The position numbers and the translations under genes were made by a program. This document shows, in pieces, positions 31,301-41,203 of a stretch of 64,000 nt of DNA (positions are counted from its first letter, which is position 1; each line of letters starts with the position of its first letter). The notes under the pieces were generated by a model. It had not been told where the DNA came from. It worked only from the letters and a program-made list of their open reading frames with translations, and searched no databases. This DNA comes from Lepraria neglecta (lineage: Eukaryota > Ascomycota > Lecanoromycetes > Lecanorales > Stereocaulaceae): NCBI GenBank assembly GCA_033220425.1, contig CM065646.1, positions 5,339,501 to 5,403,500 on the forward strand, in the 5' to 3' direction.

Positions 31301-33478
31301 GTGAGATCCTATCAAAGAAGCCACCACTTGCGCCTGATGTAGAAGTACTCGCTTGGGTCGCATTGTTCTGTGTGAAAATGGAAGCGGGCTGAGCAGTCGA
31401 TTGAGTGTCACGTGGTGTAGTTCTATCGAAGAGGCTGCCACCTTGACCTGGGGCAGAGGCGCCCTTGGTGGGACTTGGCTGCATCTGATTCATGAATCCG
31501 AAAGGCCGTGATTGCGGAGCGTTGTCCGGAGACGTAGACATCATCGAGTAGTCATTTGGAGATGTAGGAGCCTCAGGCTCTTGTGTTTGTGCAGGAGCAA
31601 GGGATTTTGGCTGGTTTATGTGTGCAAACATTTCAGAAATTGGTTTTGGTGGTGGTTGCGAGTCCAAGAATGATTTAATGCTTTCCGCGAATGGATTATT
31701 GTCTTGTGCAATAGGATTCGGCTGGCTGGGAGGCTTATCTTGCGACTGCGTATGCTGCTGCTGATTCTGTGCGAACGCGTTGCCTGCCGGTTGCTGCGAC
31801 TGCTGGGCTTGTGGCTGCTGTTGGCCCTGTGTGAACATGTTGCTCTGTTGAGCCAGGGGCTTATCATTGAGATCCTTTGAGAATCGTGCGAAGAAATCAC
31901 CCAAGTCTTGCTGTTGCGACTGAGTTGGTGGCTGTGGTAGGTTCCGCCCGAATTGCGCGAAGATACTCTCTGCCGGTGACTGCGACTGCGGTAATTGTGG
32001 CTGTTCTCGGCCTTGTGTGAATATGCTACTCGCTGGCTGTTGCTGCTGAGCTTGGGCGAATATGCTGCTGGCTGGCTGTGGCTGTTGAGCTTGAGTGAAT
32101 ATGCTACTCGCTGGCTGCTGCTGTTGAGCTTCGGCGAATATGCTGCTGGCTGGCTGTGGCTGTTGAGCTTGAGTGAATATGCTACTCGCTGGCTGCTGCT
32201 GTTGAGCTTGGGCGAATATGCTGCTCGCTGGCTGTGGCTGTTGAGCTTGAGTGAATATGCTACTCGCTGGCTGCTGCTGTTGAGCTTGGGCAAATATGCT
32301 GCTCGCTGGCTGTGGCTGTTGAGCTTGACTGAATATGCTGCGTGGCTGCTGAGCAGTTGTCTTTGGGAAGAAGCTAAAGCCAGCTTGGCTTGGCTGCTGC
32401 TGCTGATTGTCCAACATAGCCGCGGCATTAGATGAAGGCTGTGGCTGGGCCGATGGTTGCGACTCAGAGCTAGAAGCAGCTGGGCTTGCCTTTTGCTGAT
32501 TGGAGGACGTGGCAGTTGCTGCAGACTTTGATACGGCTGATGTAATGCTTGGGGGTATGGGAGCCCACTGAATTGCCTGCTCTCCTTCCTTCGGCCACTG
32601 GTCGTAGGACTTCTTGCTCCCTTTGACTGCTGGAGCGTTACCGATGTTGAATATACTACCGTGGTGAGAAGGTTCCTGAGGGCTTCTTATAGGCAAGTGA
32701 TCGGGATTGGCCTTGGAATCGAAGGGGTTGACCATAGATTGATCGGTTTTGAAAGTAAATGATGATGAACTAGGGGCGGTGAAAGAAGTAGTGTTGAAGC
32801 CCGTGTTGCTGCTTGCTCCAGTAGGCGGGAACGACGCGCTCGCTTGGCTGCCTTGGGTGCCGTTGCTTTGTTGACCAAACCCAAAAGGATTTATTTGCGG
32901 TGTTGTTCCGTTTGTGTTACTCGTACTCTGGGCAAAAGGAGATGGCATAGACTGTTGCACTCCTGGTTGGAGCGTTGGGGTTGGACGCGTGGGCGCTGGA
33001 CGTCGGCCGGCTCGCGGCTTCGCGAGTCTGGTAGGTGGTGTTAGAAATGGTATCACACAATCTGTCATCGAATTTGCCCAGATAGCAAATCTAGCATCGT
33101 TGGTGTAGGTCATGTGTGTCTGGTTGGGAGATGTGGAGGAAGTAGGTGTTGAGGAAAGATGGGTGGGTGAAAGTGATCGTGGGAGGAATTGTTGACGGGA
33201 TGGCGGAGGGGGACTGGGGAGATTTGTTTGTTTTGCAAAGTGAGGTGAGGTGAGGTTGTGCGTCGTGATGAAGTGATGAAGTGATGATGGGTGGGTGCCG
33301 CGACCGCCAAGAATGCCCTCAACACCGAACACTGAGATTTTCTCACTCACCTTCGAGCTGGGATATGAGCGGTCATAGCCCTCTGCTGTCCGCCTATCTG
33401 CTTGCCCACTGTAAACCCATCTCCATCGGAACCGTCCCCATCCTTCGCGAACTGTGAGCCTTCTGGTCGCTTCGACAT
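28356..33478 (-). CDS. Nup2/Nup50-like nucleoporin with C-terminal Ran-binding domain
   Basis: A nuclear-pore basket protein linking karyopherins and Ran. Exon 1 (33351-33478) encodes MSKRPEGSQFAKDG..HIPAR. A 323-nt intron (33028-33350) then joins to LAKPRAGRRPAPTRP, giving 1,599 residues. The N-terminal half is Gln/Ser/Pro-rich with scattered F/FG-type motifs (NPFGFG, SSIFAQ, PFGFM). It includes a tandem array of 13/26-residue PASSIF(A/T)QAQ units and a second ~40-residue repeat set (DRI..QPASIFTQNNATQAS). The middle has TAWRLKALDKYVMHKTLRDIA and a coiled, charged region. The C-terminal ~120 residues are a RanBP1-type domain: LVFVVKGRAMVFN, RMVMRTDPSGNIILN and VKIPFANAEGKIEGWTLKV. The intron is long for this window and reads open, so an unspliced 1,664-residue form with a different N-terminus is possible. 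Confidence 0.9.
31980..32345 (-). repeat. Tandem repeat coding PASSIF(A/T)QAQ units in the nucleoporin
   Basis: A 78-bp unit made of two ~39-bp half-units is repeated about four times, coding alternating QPQPASSIFAQAQ and QQQPASSIFTQAQ. The copies are nearly identical in DNA. Confidence 0.8.
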
Positions 33479-34213
33479 GGCTGCGCGTGCAGGGTTATGA
33501 GATAGGATGATGTTGTTTCGGCGCACTCGTACGAATGGGAGGTGAAGTTTTCAAGAAAAAGCGGGGGAGGAGGTAGGCTTTGTAGAAAGCTAGCGCGCTA
33601 TACAGAACGTCGCGGTGCGATGAGTTGAGGGGTGGTGGTGGCGGTACCGCATCCGGAAGGAACGCCTCTGTCATCGATACACCTCGGAATTCCTCTTCTC
33701 TATCACCATGGCCACGAAGTTTCAACGTGACGTGGGTTCCTCGAGTCGTTCCCCTTGATGCTATTTCTTCAGGCTTGCTCTGTCGTCAACCGGCCATAAC
33801 AATTTCGATCAGCCGAGACCCAAACCTAATGCAGCAGCATGGCAGTCGGGTTCAGGGGGGGCTACGCGCACTACGCGTAATTCATGGCACGGCACGTATT
33901 GGATGGCATTCTACCAGTGATGATCAGGATACTCAACAACGCGCAATACATGGAGGTTTTAAGGGCTTGTCAACAGTCTGACGGCATCGCGCTTAAATAA
34001 GCCAGAACACCCTGCGGATTGAATGCTGTGAGGGTGCGATCGAAGGTGTGGACGACAATAGTCACGTTGTTCATTGCTGGGTATTCGGTCTTCCAAGATG
34101 TTGACCTATACGCCTACTCTAGCCTCCTCCTACCTGCCTGTCCGCCCAAAGGACCCCTTGGTGTATCTAACGCCATCCCCTTCTACTCCGCAGCCAATAC
34201 GGTCAACCAGTAT
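33479..34213. other. Intergenic: nucleoporin promoter and SCP2-gene 3' flank
   Basis: No coding signature on either strand. A CACTACGCGTA-type palindromic stretch lies near 33870-33880. The nucleoporin promoter must lie at the left end. Confidence 0.4.
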
Positions 34214-34852
34214 TTACAACTTAGCCTTCGTTTGTGCCTTCTTCAACACCGGTTCCATCTTCGTAGCCTGCCATGAGTGATTAGTAGAGGTCCTCACATA
34301 TCGAGCCCGGACCTGAACTAGTATACCTTCATCACATCCCCCTTGATCTTCAGCTTCCCGGACATAAATAGCCTCTGTGCCTGCGTCTTCCCACTGACCA
34401 GCTTGCCGAAATCATCATCTGATAACGACAATGTGACTAGAAACCCTAGTCAGCTGTGTGCCCTCATCCAAACATCTTCAATTCTCGAAACCCCAGACGT
34501 CTGGAGACGCGCTCTGCCCCAAACTTTTCCCCAGCATGTGTTGTAGGATGTAGTCAATACCCACCATCAGCTTTCCCAGGCTCTCCCTTGCCCACCTCCC
34601 CCTTTTGCTTCAGGTCAATATACCAACTTTCCGTAGCCCCCTCTTTATTCTTGAGCGTAAAGGCGAAGACGGCATTGCCCTTCTTTACGGCGTCTTTTCG
34701 CTCGGCATTGTCGGATTGGAGAGAGCTGTTGATGGCATCGAAGGCGGCGGAGGAGGGGAACGCGTCTGTAATACCCCAGCATTTGTTAGTGAGGTTTTTA
34801 GCGCGTGGTGGGGAGGGAAAGGGGAGGGGGACGGACCTGATTTGAGAGACAT
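34214..34852 (-). CDS. Peroxisomal SCP2-type sterol/lipid carrier protein
   Basis: A small four-exon gene: 34837-34852, 34565-34765, 34327-34436 and 34214-34267. It totals 126 residues with all splice phases consistent. The protein starts MSLKSDAFPSSAAFDAI. It has the SCP-2 sterol-carrier fold signature: GNAVFAFTLKN, SWYIDLKQKGEVGKG, VTLSLSDDDFGKLVSGK and AQRLFMSGKLKIKGDVMKA. It ends in KAKL, whose last three residues, AKL, are a type 1 peroxisomal targeting signal. It resembles yeast oleate-induced lipid-transfer proteins of the POX18 type and probably serves fatty-acid handling in peroxisomes. Introns begin GTCCGT, GTGGGT and GTATAC and end CAG, TAG and CAG. The gene is easy to miss because no exon exceeds 67 codons. 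Confidence 0.88.
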
Positions 34853-35213
34853 GGCTGCTGAAGCGGAGGATTGATGTGGAGGATGGGGCTTATCGATTGC
34901 TTCTGGAAGCGATGGTGGGGTGGTTAATGTGGGGCTTATGAAGAAGTTGATGCTAAAGAGTAAGATAATAAGGAGAAGAGAGTTCAGTGGCTTTGAAGTG
35001 GATTCTGGTCATTCTCGAATCCATGTGGGCCCTTTGTCTGAGCCTCGGCAACCGAAATCCGGAGAAGTTCGACAAAAGTTGCCTGCATCTACAACAAGTC
35101 CGTACGTTACAAGAAATTAGACGTTTCATGAAGTCCATGTGATTTCAAATGTTCGTAGCATCATTTCTCCATTTCACTAAAGCCTACCCTACCCACGCCA
35201 AACACCCTCCCCC
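34853..35213. other. Intergenic: SCP2 promoter and F-box 3' flank
   Basis: About 360 bases with no coding signature; it holds the promoter of the SCP2-like gene. Confidence 0.4.
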
Positions 35214-36593
35214 TCACCGCCGCCCAAAAATCAATAAATCCGCCCTCAAAAACCTCCGCATATGCTCCTCCGTCCCAAAAAGCAATTCCCTCCCCTTCGC
35301 ACTAGCTCTATGTAATGCCCCATGCAAAGGTCTTGATCTCCTAGTCTTGAGATGCTCATCCCAAACCCTGTTCAACCGCTCCTGCTCAAAATCCACCGGG
35401 CTAAGCATAAGCGGGACATCCATAAATGGCACCTCCTCGGTACTTTCCTTCCACTTATCATTCCCACTGATGCGCGTTAGAGGAGCGAGTGCTTCGTCCC
35501 AGCTCCCTTTTCGTAGTTGCGTGTCTTCGAAGTTTAGTTCTACGGACGACCAGTGCCGCACGTTGTGCCTGTGGCTTGTGAGGAAGGTGGAGATTTGAGA
35601 GGCGTCAAGGACGACGTTTTCGACTTCGATTGTTTGGACACGTTTGAAGAGTAGGGGGTGGAGTGCTAGGTGCCGTGTTTGGGGGCATGCTAGACCTGGA
35701 CTGCTGGCTTCGAGACAAGGCTCTGAGCCGAGGGATAATGGACATGGTCCTTTGGCTCCTAACCAGCGGAAGCGGAGTTCTTCGAGTGAGGGAGCGAAGA
35801 GGTGGAGGTAGGAGTGTAGAAGTTTGAGGTGGTCTGCTGGATGACCTAGGCTCACAGTGTCCATTTGTATCGTGAGCTTTCGAATCTGTCTCCAGCGTTT
35901 CATGGAGCTCGGACTTGCACCGAAGCCCATTGATGGGTTAAGGTAGAGCACGGCGCCTGGATGGACTGATAGAAGGGAAAGTGTGTCAAGTAGTGGAAGC
36001 TTGCATCGTTCGACGGCTATGCGCAGAGAGATTAAAGCGTAGTCGACTATACCGCGTCGATAACGTTGATTAGGCTCTTGCCCCGGGCATGAGACTTCCA
36101 GATGCTTCAGGTTTGGGATAGCTGAGAGGGCTCGAATGAAGGATGGGACATTAGCGGCAGCGTGGAACAACGGTGAGTATTGCTTGACAAGCATATCAGT
36201 CATCTCCCAACTTCCATACGTGGGAATGCTACGTCGAGAGGCCGAGTCTCTAGTGGTAATAACATATGGTTCGTAAATAAAGGTGGTCTCCTCGCCAGTA
36301 ATTGGATCCAGCAGCGGCGGAAGAAAGCTTTCCGGCCCATGTGGTATGCTGAACTTCAACTTCTGCACATGCTGACCTATACAGCCTAACGCTGCCATTC
36401 GCGTAGGCTTCGAGAAGCTGCTCGCGCGGAAGTTGATGGTGATCTCTTCGAAGAGGGCTGGCGCAGCGCGCACACCGAAGTCATGGCAAGCCAAGCGAAG
36501 ATTGGCAAGGTCATCTTTTTGGACGTAGGATAGGAATGTATCTCGAGTTCTGTCGGTCCACCAGAATTGAAGGAAGGCGGATTTGGAATGCAT
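35214..36593 (-). CDS. F-box-like / leucine-rich fungal protein
   Basis: A 459-residue single-exon gene. Residues ~15-60 (FLSYVQKDDLANLRLACHDFGVRAAPALFEEI) match the fungal F-box pattern of short helices after a Lys-Asp-Asp-Leu turn, which would bind Skp1 in an SCF ubiquitin ligase. The rest is LRR-like with regularly spaced leucines (LKHLEVSCPG, PLLDTLSLLSV, IRKLTIQMD, LEELRFRWLG, VQTIEVENVVLD), a usual substrate-binding part. The start is the only early ATG, at 36593. Such proteins are numerous and variable in filamentous fungi, and the substrate cannot be guessed. Confidence 0.72.
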   Translation of the reverse strand: MHSKSAFLQFWWTDRTRDTFLSYVQKDDLANLRLACHDFGVRAAPALFEEITINFRASSFSKPTRMAALGCIGQHVQKLKFSIPHGPESFLPPLLDPITGEETTFIYEPYVITTRDSASRRSIPTYGSWEMTDMLVKQYSPLFHAAANVPSFIRALSAIPNLKHLEVSCPGQEPNQRYRRGIVDYALISLRIAVERCKLPLLDTLSLLSVHPGAVLYLNPSMGFGASPSSMKRWRQIRKLTIQMDTVSLGHPADHLKLLHSYLHLFAPSLEELRFRWLGAKGPCPLSLGSEPCLEASSPGLACPQTRHLALHPLLFKRVQTIEVENVVLDASQISTFLTSHRHNVRHWSSVELNFEDTQLRKGSWDEALAPLTRISGNDKWKESTEEVPFMDVPLMLSPVDFEQERLNRVWDEHLKTRRSRPLHGALHRASAKGRELLFGTEEHMRRFLRADLLIFGRR

Positions 36594-37790
36594 TGGAACA
36601 AATCATGTCGCTTGGAAGCGTAGCACTCTTGAATGAGGGATAGTGGTCAGACATTGAGACAGTCTTTGAAGCGTAAGACAACCTACAAAACGATTTCGAG
36701 CGCCTCTCGACAGTGGCCAGTCGCCCAGTAGAGAATCGCACAATTTCGATTAACGCAATACACAATGCAGTGGAGTGGAGTAGTCTTTCTCAATGGAACA
36801 AAAAGAGCAGTCAATTGAATCTCGATTGAATCATCTTATCGGTAATGCTGCTTCAAATGACAACAATTGACTTCGCCTACCAAGTAATGGAAGACACCTA
36901 AGGAAAATGAGGCATCACCCCATCCATTAAAGAGACCCAATATCCAGCCATCCTCTCCGCATCACCCACTACTCTCCCCAACCAAAAATCACGCGACTGT
37001 GACTCACACCATATCCTCAAGCAAAACAAAGCAGATCAAAGCATCTAGAGCGGGCACCGCATAAAAACCTCACGAGTCTTGCGCGATCATACACGGTCGC
37101 GCGCCTGAGGCTTCAGCGTGAGGACGGCGGTGAGTGGCCTGGAGAAAGGCAGGAGGTTGGGACAAGTCAACTGGTTCAGGTTTCAAGCGGAATAGAGTTT
37201 CGACTAGTACCGCACCTGCTTGATTAGGAAATATTGCCAAGAGAGTGGACCCTGTTTTTGGATCCAAGTCGCGTGGTTGCACGTTTTGTTGCGCTCCGCC
37301 CGCGTTTATGTGGGCGAAACACGCGCCGCAGATATTTTTGTTGCGGAGGGCAGAGAGTACACTGACAATCATGTGCTAGCGGTGAGCTTCGGTGGCTCGG
37401 CCGGTCACCTTTGTCCCCGCGGCGGGTAATATTCAGGCATGAAGTCTTTCCTTTCCGCGAAGGGCGTGGCACGAATTTAGGGTCATTGTATTGGTTGATG
37501 CCTTTACGAGGTTGTTATTTTCGAACTGCAGTAGGGCACTCTCTACTTAAGGAAAAGACGTGAGACTACTTGCAAAAAACGCGTCTTAAAGATTGGGATC
37601 GCTTAGTTATTGCATGAAAGAATTGTTTAAGAATATCACCAGGGATTTGTTTTCACCTAGACGGATGGTACTCAAGAATTGACACTTACAGGCTGTCAGT
37701 TATATAATTACAGTCGAAGAGATAGAGCGTCGGTCATTTTCTTGACCAAACCTACCTCAACTTCCTGACAATTCCTCCCGAAAGCAAAGC
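36594..37790. other. Intergenic, nothing convincing
   Basis: An open frame of 100 codons on the minus strand (37070-37372) and its overlapping neighbours show no family signature or biased composition. No tRNA-like A/B boxes were seen. Confidence 0.4.
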
Positions 37791-38450
37791 TTAGCTGTCC
37801 TCAGCGAGGGAAACAGTCCTTCCAGTACTCCCACGAATCTGAAAGCCACAACCGCTAGCAGACGGACCCTCACAGTCCTCGCTCTCACTCTCACTCTCGC
37901 TCTCGCCGCTATCATCACCAAAACAAGCAGCGACGTCCAGCTCATCGCTTCGTGTGGCCTCACATTCTCGGCCCTCATCCCCATCATCACTCACCTCCTT
38001 CAAAGCCCTCGTCTCCTCATCCATCCCCTCATTCCTCAAAACCCTTCTATACCGCATCTCATCTCTCTCCTCCGCCTCAACTATCGCATTATAAAACAAC
38101 CCAAGCTCCTTATACTCCTGATCATAGCATCTCTCAACCGCATCCTCAATCCTCTCAGTCCCCCATCCCTCCCTCTCCCCCTGAGCATATATATCACCTA
38201 TGTAGATATTACATAGCTCTCTGATAGCATTGACACGCTCATTATAGCAGTCGTCGCACCAGCCGGGATTATAGAAAGGTACTGAAGCGACGATTTGATT
38301 CATGTTGGCTTTGCAGAAGGTGGCTGAGAGGCAGAATCTGGATTCGCAGCGGGAGATGAGGCGGTAGTGCATTGTGCAGTTGCAGTGGAAATAGTAGAGG
38401 CGCTTGACTTGGCACATGGTGACGGAGTCGACGACTTGCCCAAGGAACAT
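37791..38450 (-). CDS. Hypothetical Cys-rich fungal protein
   Basis: A 219-residue open frame. The N-terminal half has Cys/His pairs (MCQVKRLYYFHCNCTMHYRL, CESRFC, FCKANM, GWCDDCYNERV) that could bind zinc, followed by a helical, charged middle (MRYRRVLRNEGMDEET). The C-terminus is acidic with an ESESESE run. There is no signal peptide. A second in-frame ATG (MCQVKR) 12 codons in may be the true start. The type is common among lineage-specific fungal orphans; no function is proposed. Confidence 0.6.
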   Translation of the reverse strand: MFLGQVVDSVTMCQVKRLYYFHCNCTMHYRLISRCESRFCLSATFCKANMNQIVASVPFYNPGWCDDCYNERVNAIRELCNIYIGDIYAQGEREGWGTERIEDAVERCYDQEYKELGLFYNAIVEAEERDEMRYRRVLRNEGMDEETRALKEVSDDGDEGRECEATRSDELDVAACFGDDSGESESESESEDCEGPSASGCGFQIRGSTGRTVSLAEDS

Positions 38451-38989
38451 GGGTTACTGGCTAGCAGTATCGAGGGGCGTCGGAACTCGGGGAAGGGGCT
38501 TACCTGGTGCTTATGATGAAAAGTTCAAAGCAGCAAGACGATGCCTCGAGAGGCACTAGCTTTTTATCATGGACAGACTTGTTCCTTGGGCAATGCATTT
38601 CTTTGTGCTAGACGATTCTTTGTTTTCAATGAACAGCTTTGCGGCTTCTTGGTGCAGAACAAATGCAATGTCTCGACGCTTGCAGGAGGAACAAAGGCTT
38701 TACTATGAAGGAAGGCGTCCACGAAGGAGCAAGCTGATTCGGGGGACGAGGGTGGCAAATTGAATTTTCGATGGAATGCTTTATGGATAACGCCGACAAG
38801 AATTACCACTCAACTCTCAAGGCCCTCGATACGCATTCAATTGTCCTACACCTTCATCCTGCGCAATTGATGTTAATCCAATGAAATTGGTTTCACTTTC
38901 CTCGCTATGCGTGTAGTCTTCGATTAAAATCCACAACCCTATCTATCCTCCTAATGACTGGAGTGGTATGATGCAAACAAAATAAATGC
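38451..38989. other. Intergenic, nothing convincing
   Basis: Promoter of the Cys-rich orphan and flank of the decayed DUF7924 locus. No coding pattern seen. Confidence 0.35.
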
Positions 38990-40711
38990 ATAACCCTGAA
39001 GTGTGGCTTGGAGGTGATGTAGTAGGTCCATCATGAGGTTTCGAGACGCTTGTCTTTCGAAATTGGTGGTGTGTGGCCGAGTTCGTCGGCATCTGTCTCC
39101 GATGCCTCAGTCTCATGATGCCATTTGCTAGAGGATCTCCGCTTTTCAGATGATCCAATGCTGAGAATAGGTCCTCGAGCGACTTTGTTTGCCTCCATAA
39201 CGAACTCATTTCTTTTCTGTTTCGTCCACCATCTGAGATTGCGGGACGCGGTAACTGCTTCGCAGTAGCTTTCGAATTCGAATCGTAGATTCCAGGCACC
39301 AAGTTTAGTCATATGATATGCAAATGGTCGTCTGGTCCACTCAACGCCAACTGTGCCCGTCAGTAGACCTTGGCTGTCGAGTTTGTAGGTGAGCCCGTAT
39401 TCGTGTGCCACTTCTTCGTGGTAGGGACCCGAGTCTTTGTCGGGATCGGTTGAAGTCAACCGGGCTATTTTTGGAGACTACGGGCGGTCGACTAGTTTTG
39501 GGCCGGTGACTTTGATCTGTAGGTGTTTCCGTTGTCCTCAAATCCTCTTGCTTATTGCATTGGCCGCTTTTGACGATACACGGCCCTGGCATCTTGTTCG
39601 CCTGTGCAATGAAATCTTCTCGTTTCTTCTGGGCCTAGACCCTAGCGTTACGGACGGCAGTATTTGCTTCACGATAGCGCTTGAAACCGTTGAACCCACC
39701 ACCTAGAGACTAGCCCCTAAGGCAAGTCAGGTGGTAGGCTATAGGCTTAGTAGAATTGCTAGACGGTATAAGATGGTGCGCATAGATGGGGAGTGAGGAG
39801 CCCACATATCGGATAGTGATAGCGTAGGCATTGTTGTCATATGTAGTAGCAGGGTCTCTTCCGTACGACCGCAATTGGTGTATAGCACGAACTCCCAACG
39901 CACCGATGTGGCAAGTTCGTCGTTGGGCGACCGCTGGAGTCCCTCTCCAGCCCTCTACTATCATAAAGAAATTGGGAGCTACAGGAGATCCTGGTAGCGT
40001 GGATGTAATGATATAATTGCCTAGGTCCGCACGAATCTGCTCTTCCATGCCTTCCGCGGCTGTAACGTCAGAATAATCCGGCTGTGCCACCGTGAGGGAC
40101 CCAGTATGCAAAGGATAGAGATTGTCAAATAGCACTTGTCCTCTGCTTGACGTCCCAGCTTCGCCAGTGATGTACGGTAACGTATTTTGAGTCCAAAAGC
40201 TTTGCTTTTTGATCTGCTGGTCTCTCTGTCGGATCTATTGGTCTCTTCAATGAATTTCTTATAGTCTTGCTCGTTGACAGGGGCGGAGGATCTAACTCTC
40301 AAGGATTTAACCACAATCCTGTTCAGCTCTCCCTTGGTTTCTGGCTCTGGACGAGCATTTTCAGGGTAGTATTGCATGTTTTCGTAGAGGACCAATTAAT
40401 GAGGCGTTGCTCGTGAGCGGCATCGTAGTCATGTGAAGCACTATAATAGGAAGAGTAGTTTGAGTCCAATTGTCTGGTATGTCTGATTTCCGGACGAGGC
40501 TTTTGTCCACCTCGCGCTCGTCAGAAGGAGGGGACGACTCGAGAGTTTGTTGCGCATTTTGCCGGTCCAGCTCTCTCAACTCACGCCGAGTAAGCGGAAC
40601 TTGGGACTGCGAGTTCCAGCAGTATTCGAGGGCAGCATCCGTGATTTTGCCTTTTTTGCAGGGTTTTCGACTGTTGCCTTCATTTGAGTGCCGTCGTCTC
40701 GAGTCTAGCAT
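38990..40711 (-). pseudogene. Decayed DUF7924-family locus (one and a half copies)
   Basis: Pieces of a fungal DUF7924 protein lie in order on the minus strand but in changing frames. The N-terminal piece starts at 40711 (MLDSRRRHSNEGN). The next (YENMQYYPENARPEPETKGEL) is in another frame. The domain core (40135-39710) has LFDNLYPLHTGSL, PVAPNFFMIVEGW, GALGVRAIHQLRSYG and YDNNAYAITI. Its end, YREANTAVRNARV-AQKKREDFI, is interrupted by stops, one where Trp is expected. A second copy of the domain end follows at 39459-39031 (YHMTKLGAWNLRF, ASRNLRWWTKQKRNEF). The pattern suggests a tandem duplication or rearrangement followed by decay. Unrecognised introns could explain some frame changes. The molecular function of the family is unknown to me. 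Confidence 0.6.
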
Positions 40712-41203
40712 CGTGTAGGGGGAGGAGGACGGTTGGCAATATAGTAGGAGGATGAGTGCGAGGTGTTGTGGCAGAGCCTGTTAATGTTAATGTTAGTGTG
40801 ACTGAGAAGCCGAACCAAAGTGTTGAGCAGGGTCTGATACTTTGAAAATACCACTAATTGATCTAAAGGATAATGAGAAGCCAACCCTGTAAACCCTCAG
40901 CAATTGACCAGTTCCTGTTAGTCTCTAAAGTCGCTGGAGGTCTGCCATTGTGTGGGCTACGAGGCACGGAGAGTAGCTGCGATGGTGTAGGAGAGCTCAT
41001 TTGACTATACATATTCAAAGCCCGTTGGATGGCTCATTAGCCTGATGAGTAAGTGATCAACGCAGTCAGCCCTTCCTCCGGAGACTTTGTGGTATTAAAA
41101 ATCATAGAAACAACTCATGGGTATCATCAGAAGCAGAAACCTCGCACATCGCCCCAAACGCCACCCGCATGCCAATTCCCCTATATCACGCAACCTGTTG
41201 TAT
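40712..41203. other. Intergenic, nothing convincing
   Basis: About 490 bases between two minus-strand genes, with no signature. Confidence 0.35.

Noticed and set aside
37070-37372. A 100-codon minus-strand open frame
   Set aside because: No recognisable motif, and neighbouring frames are equally open; judged chance.
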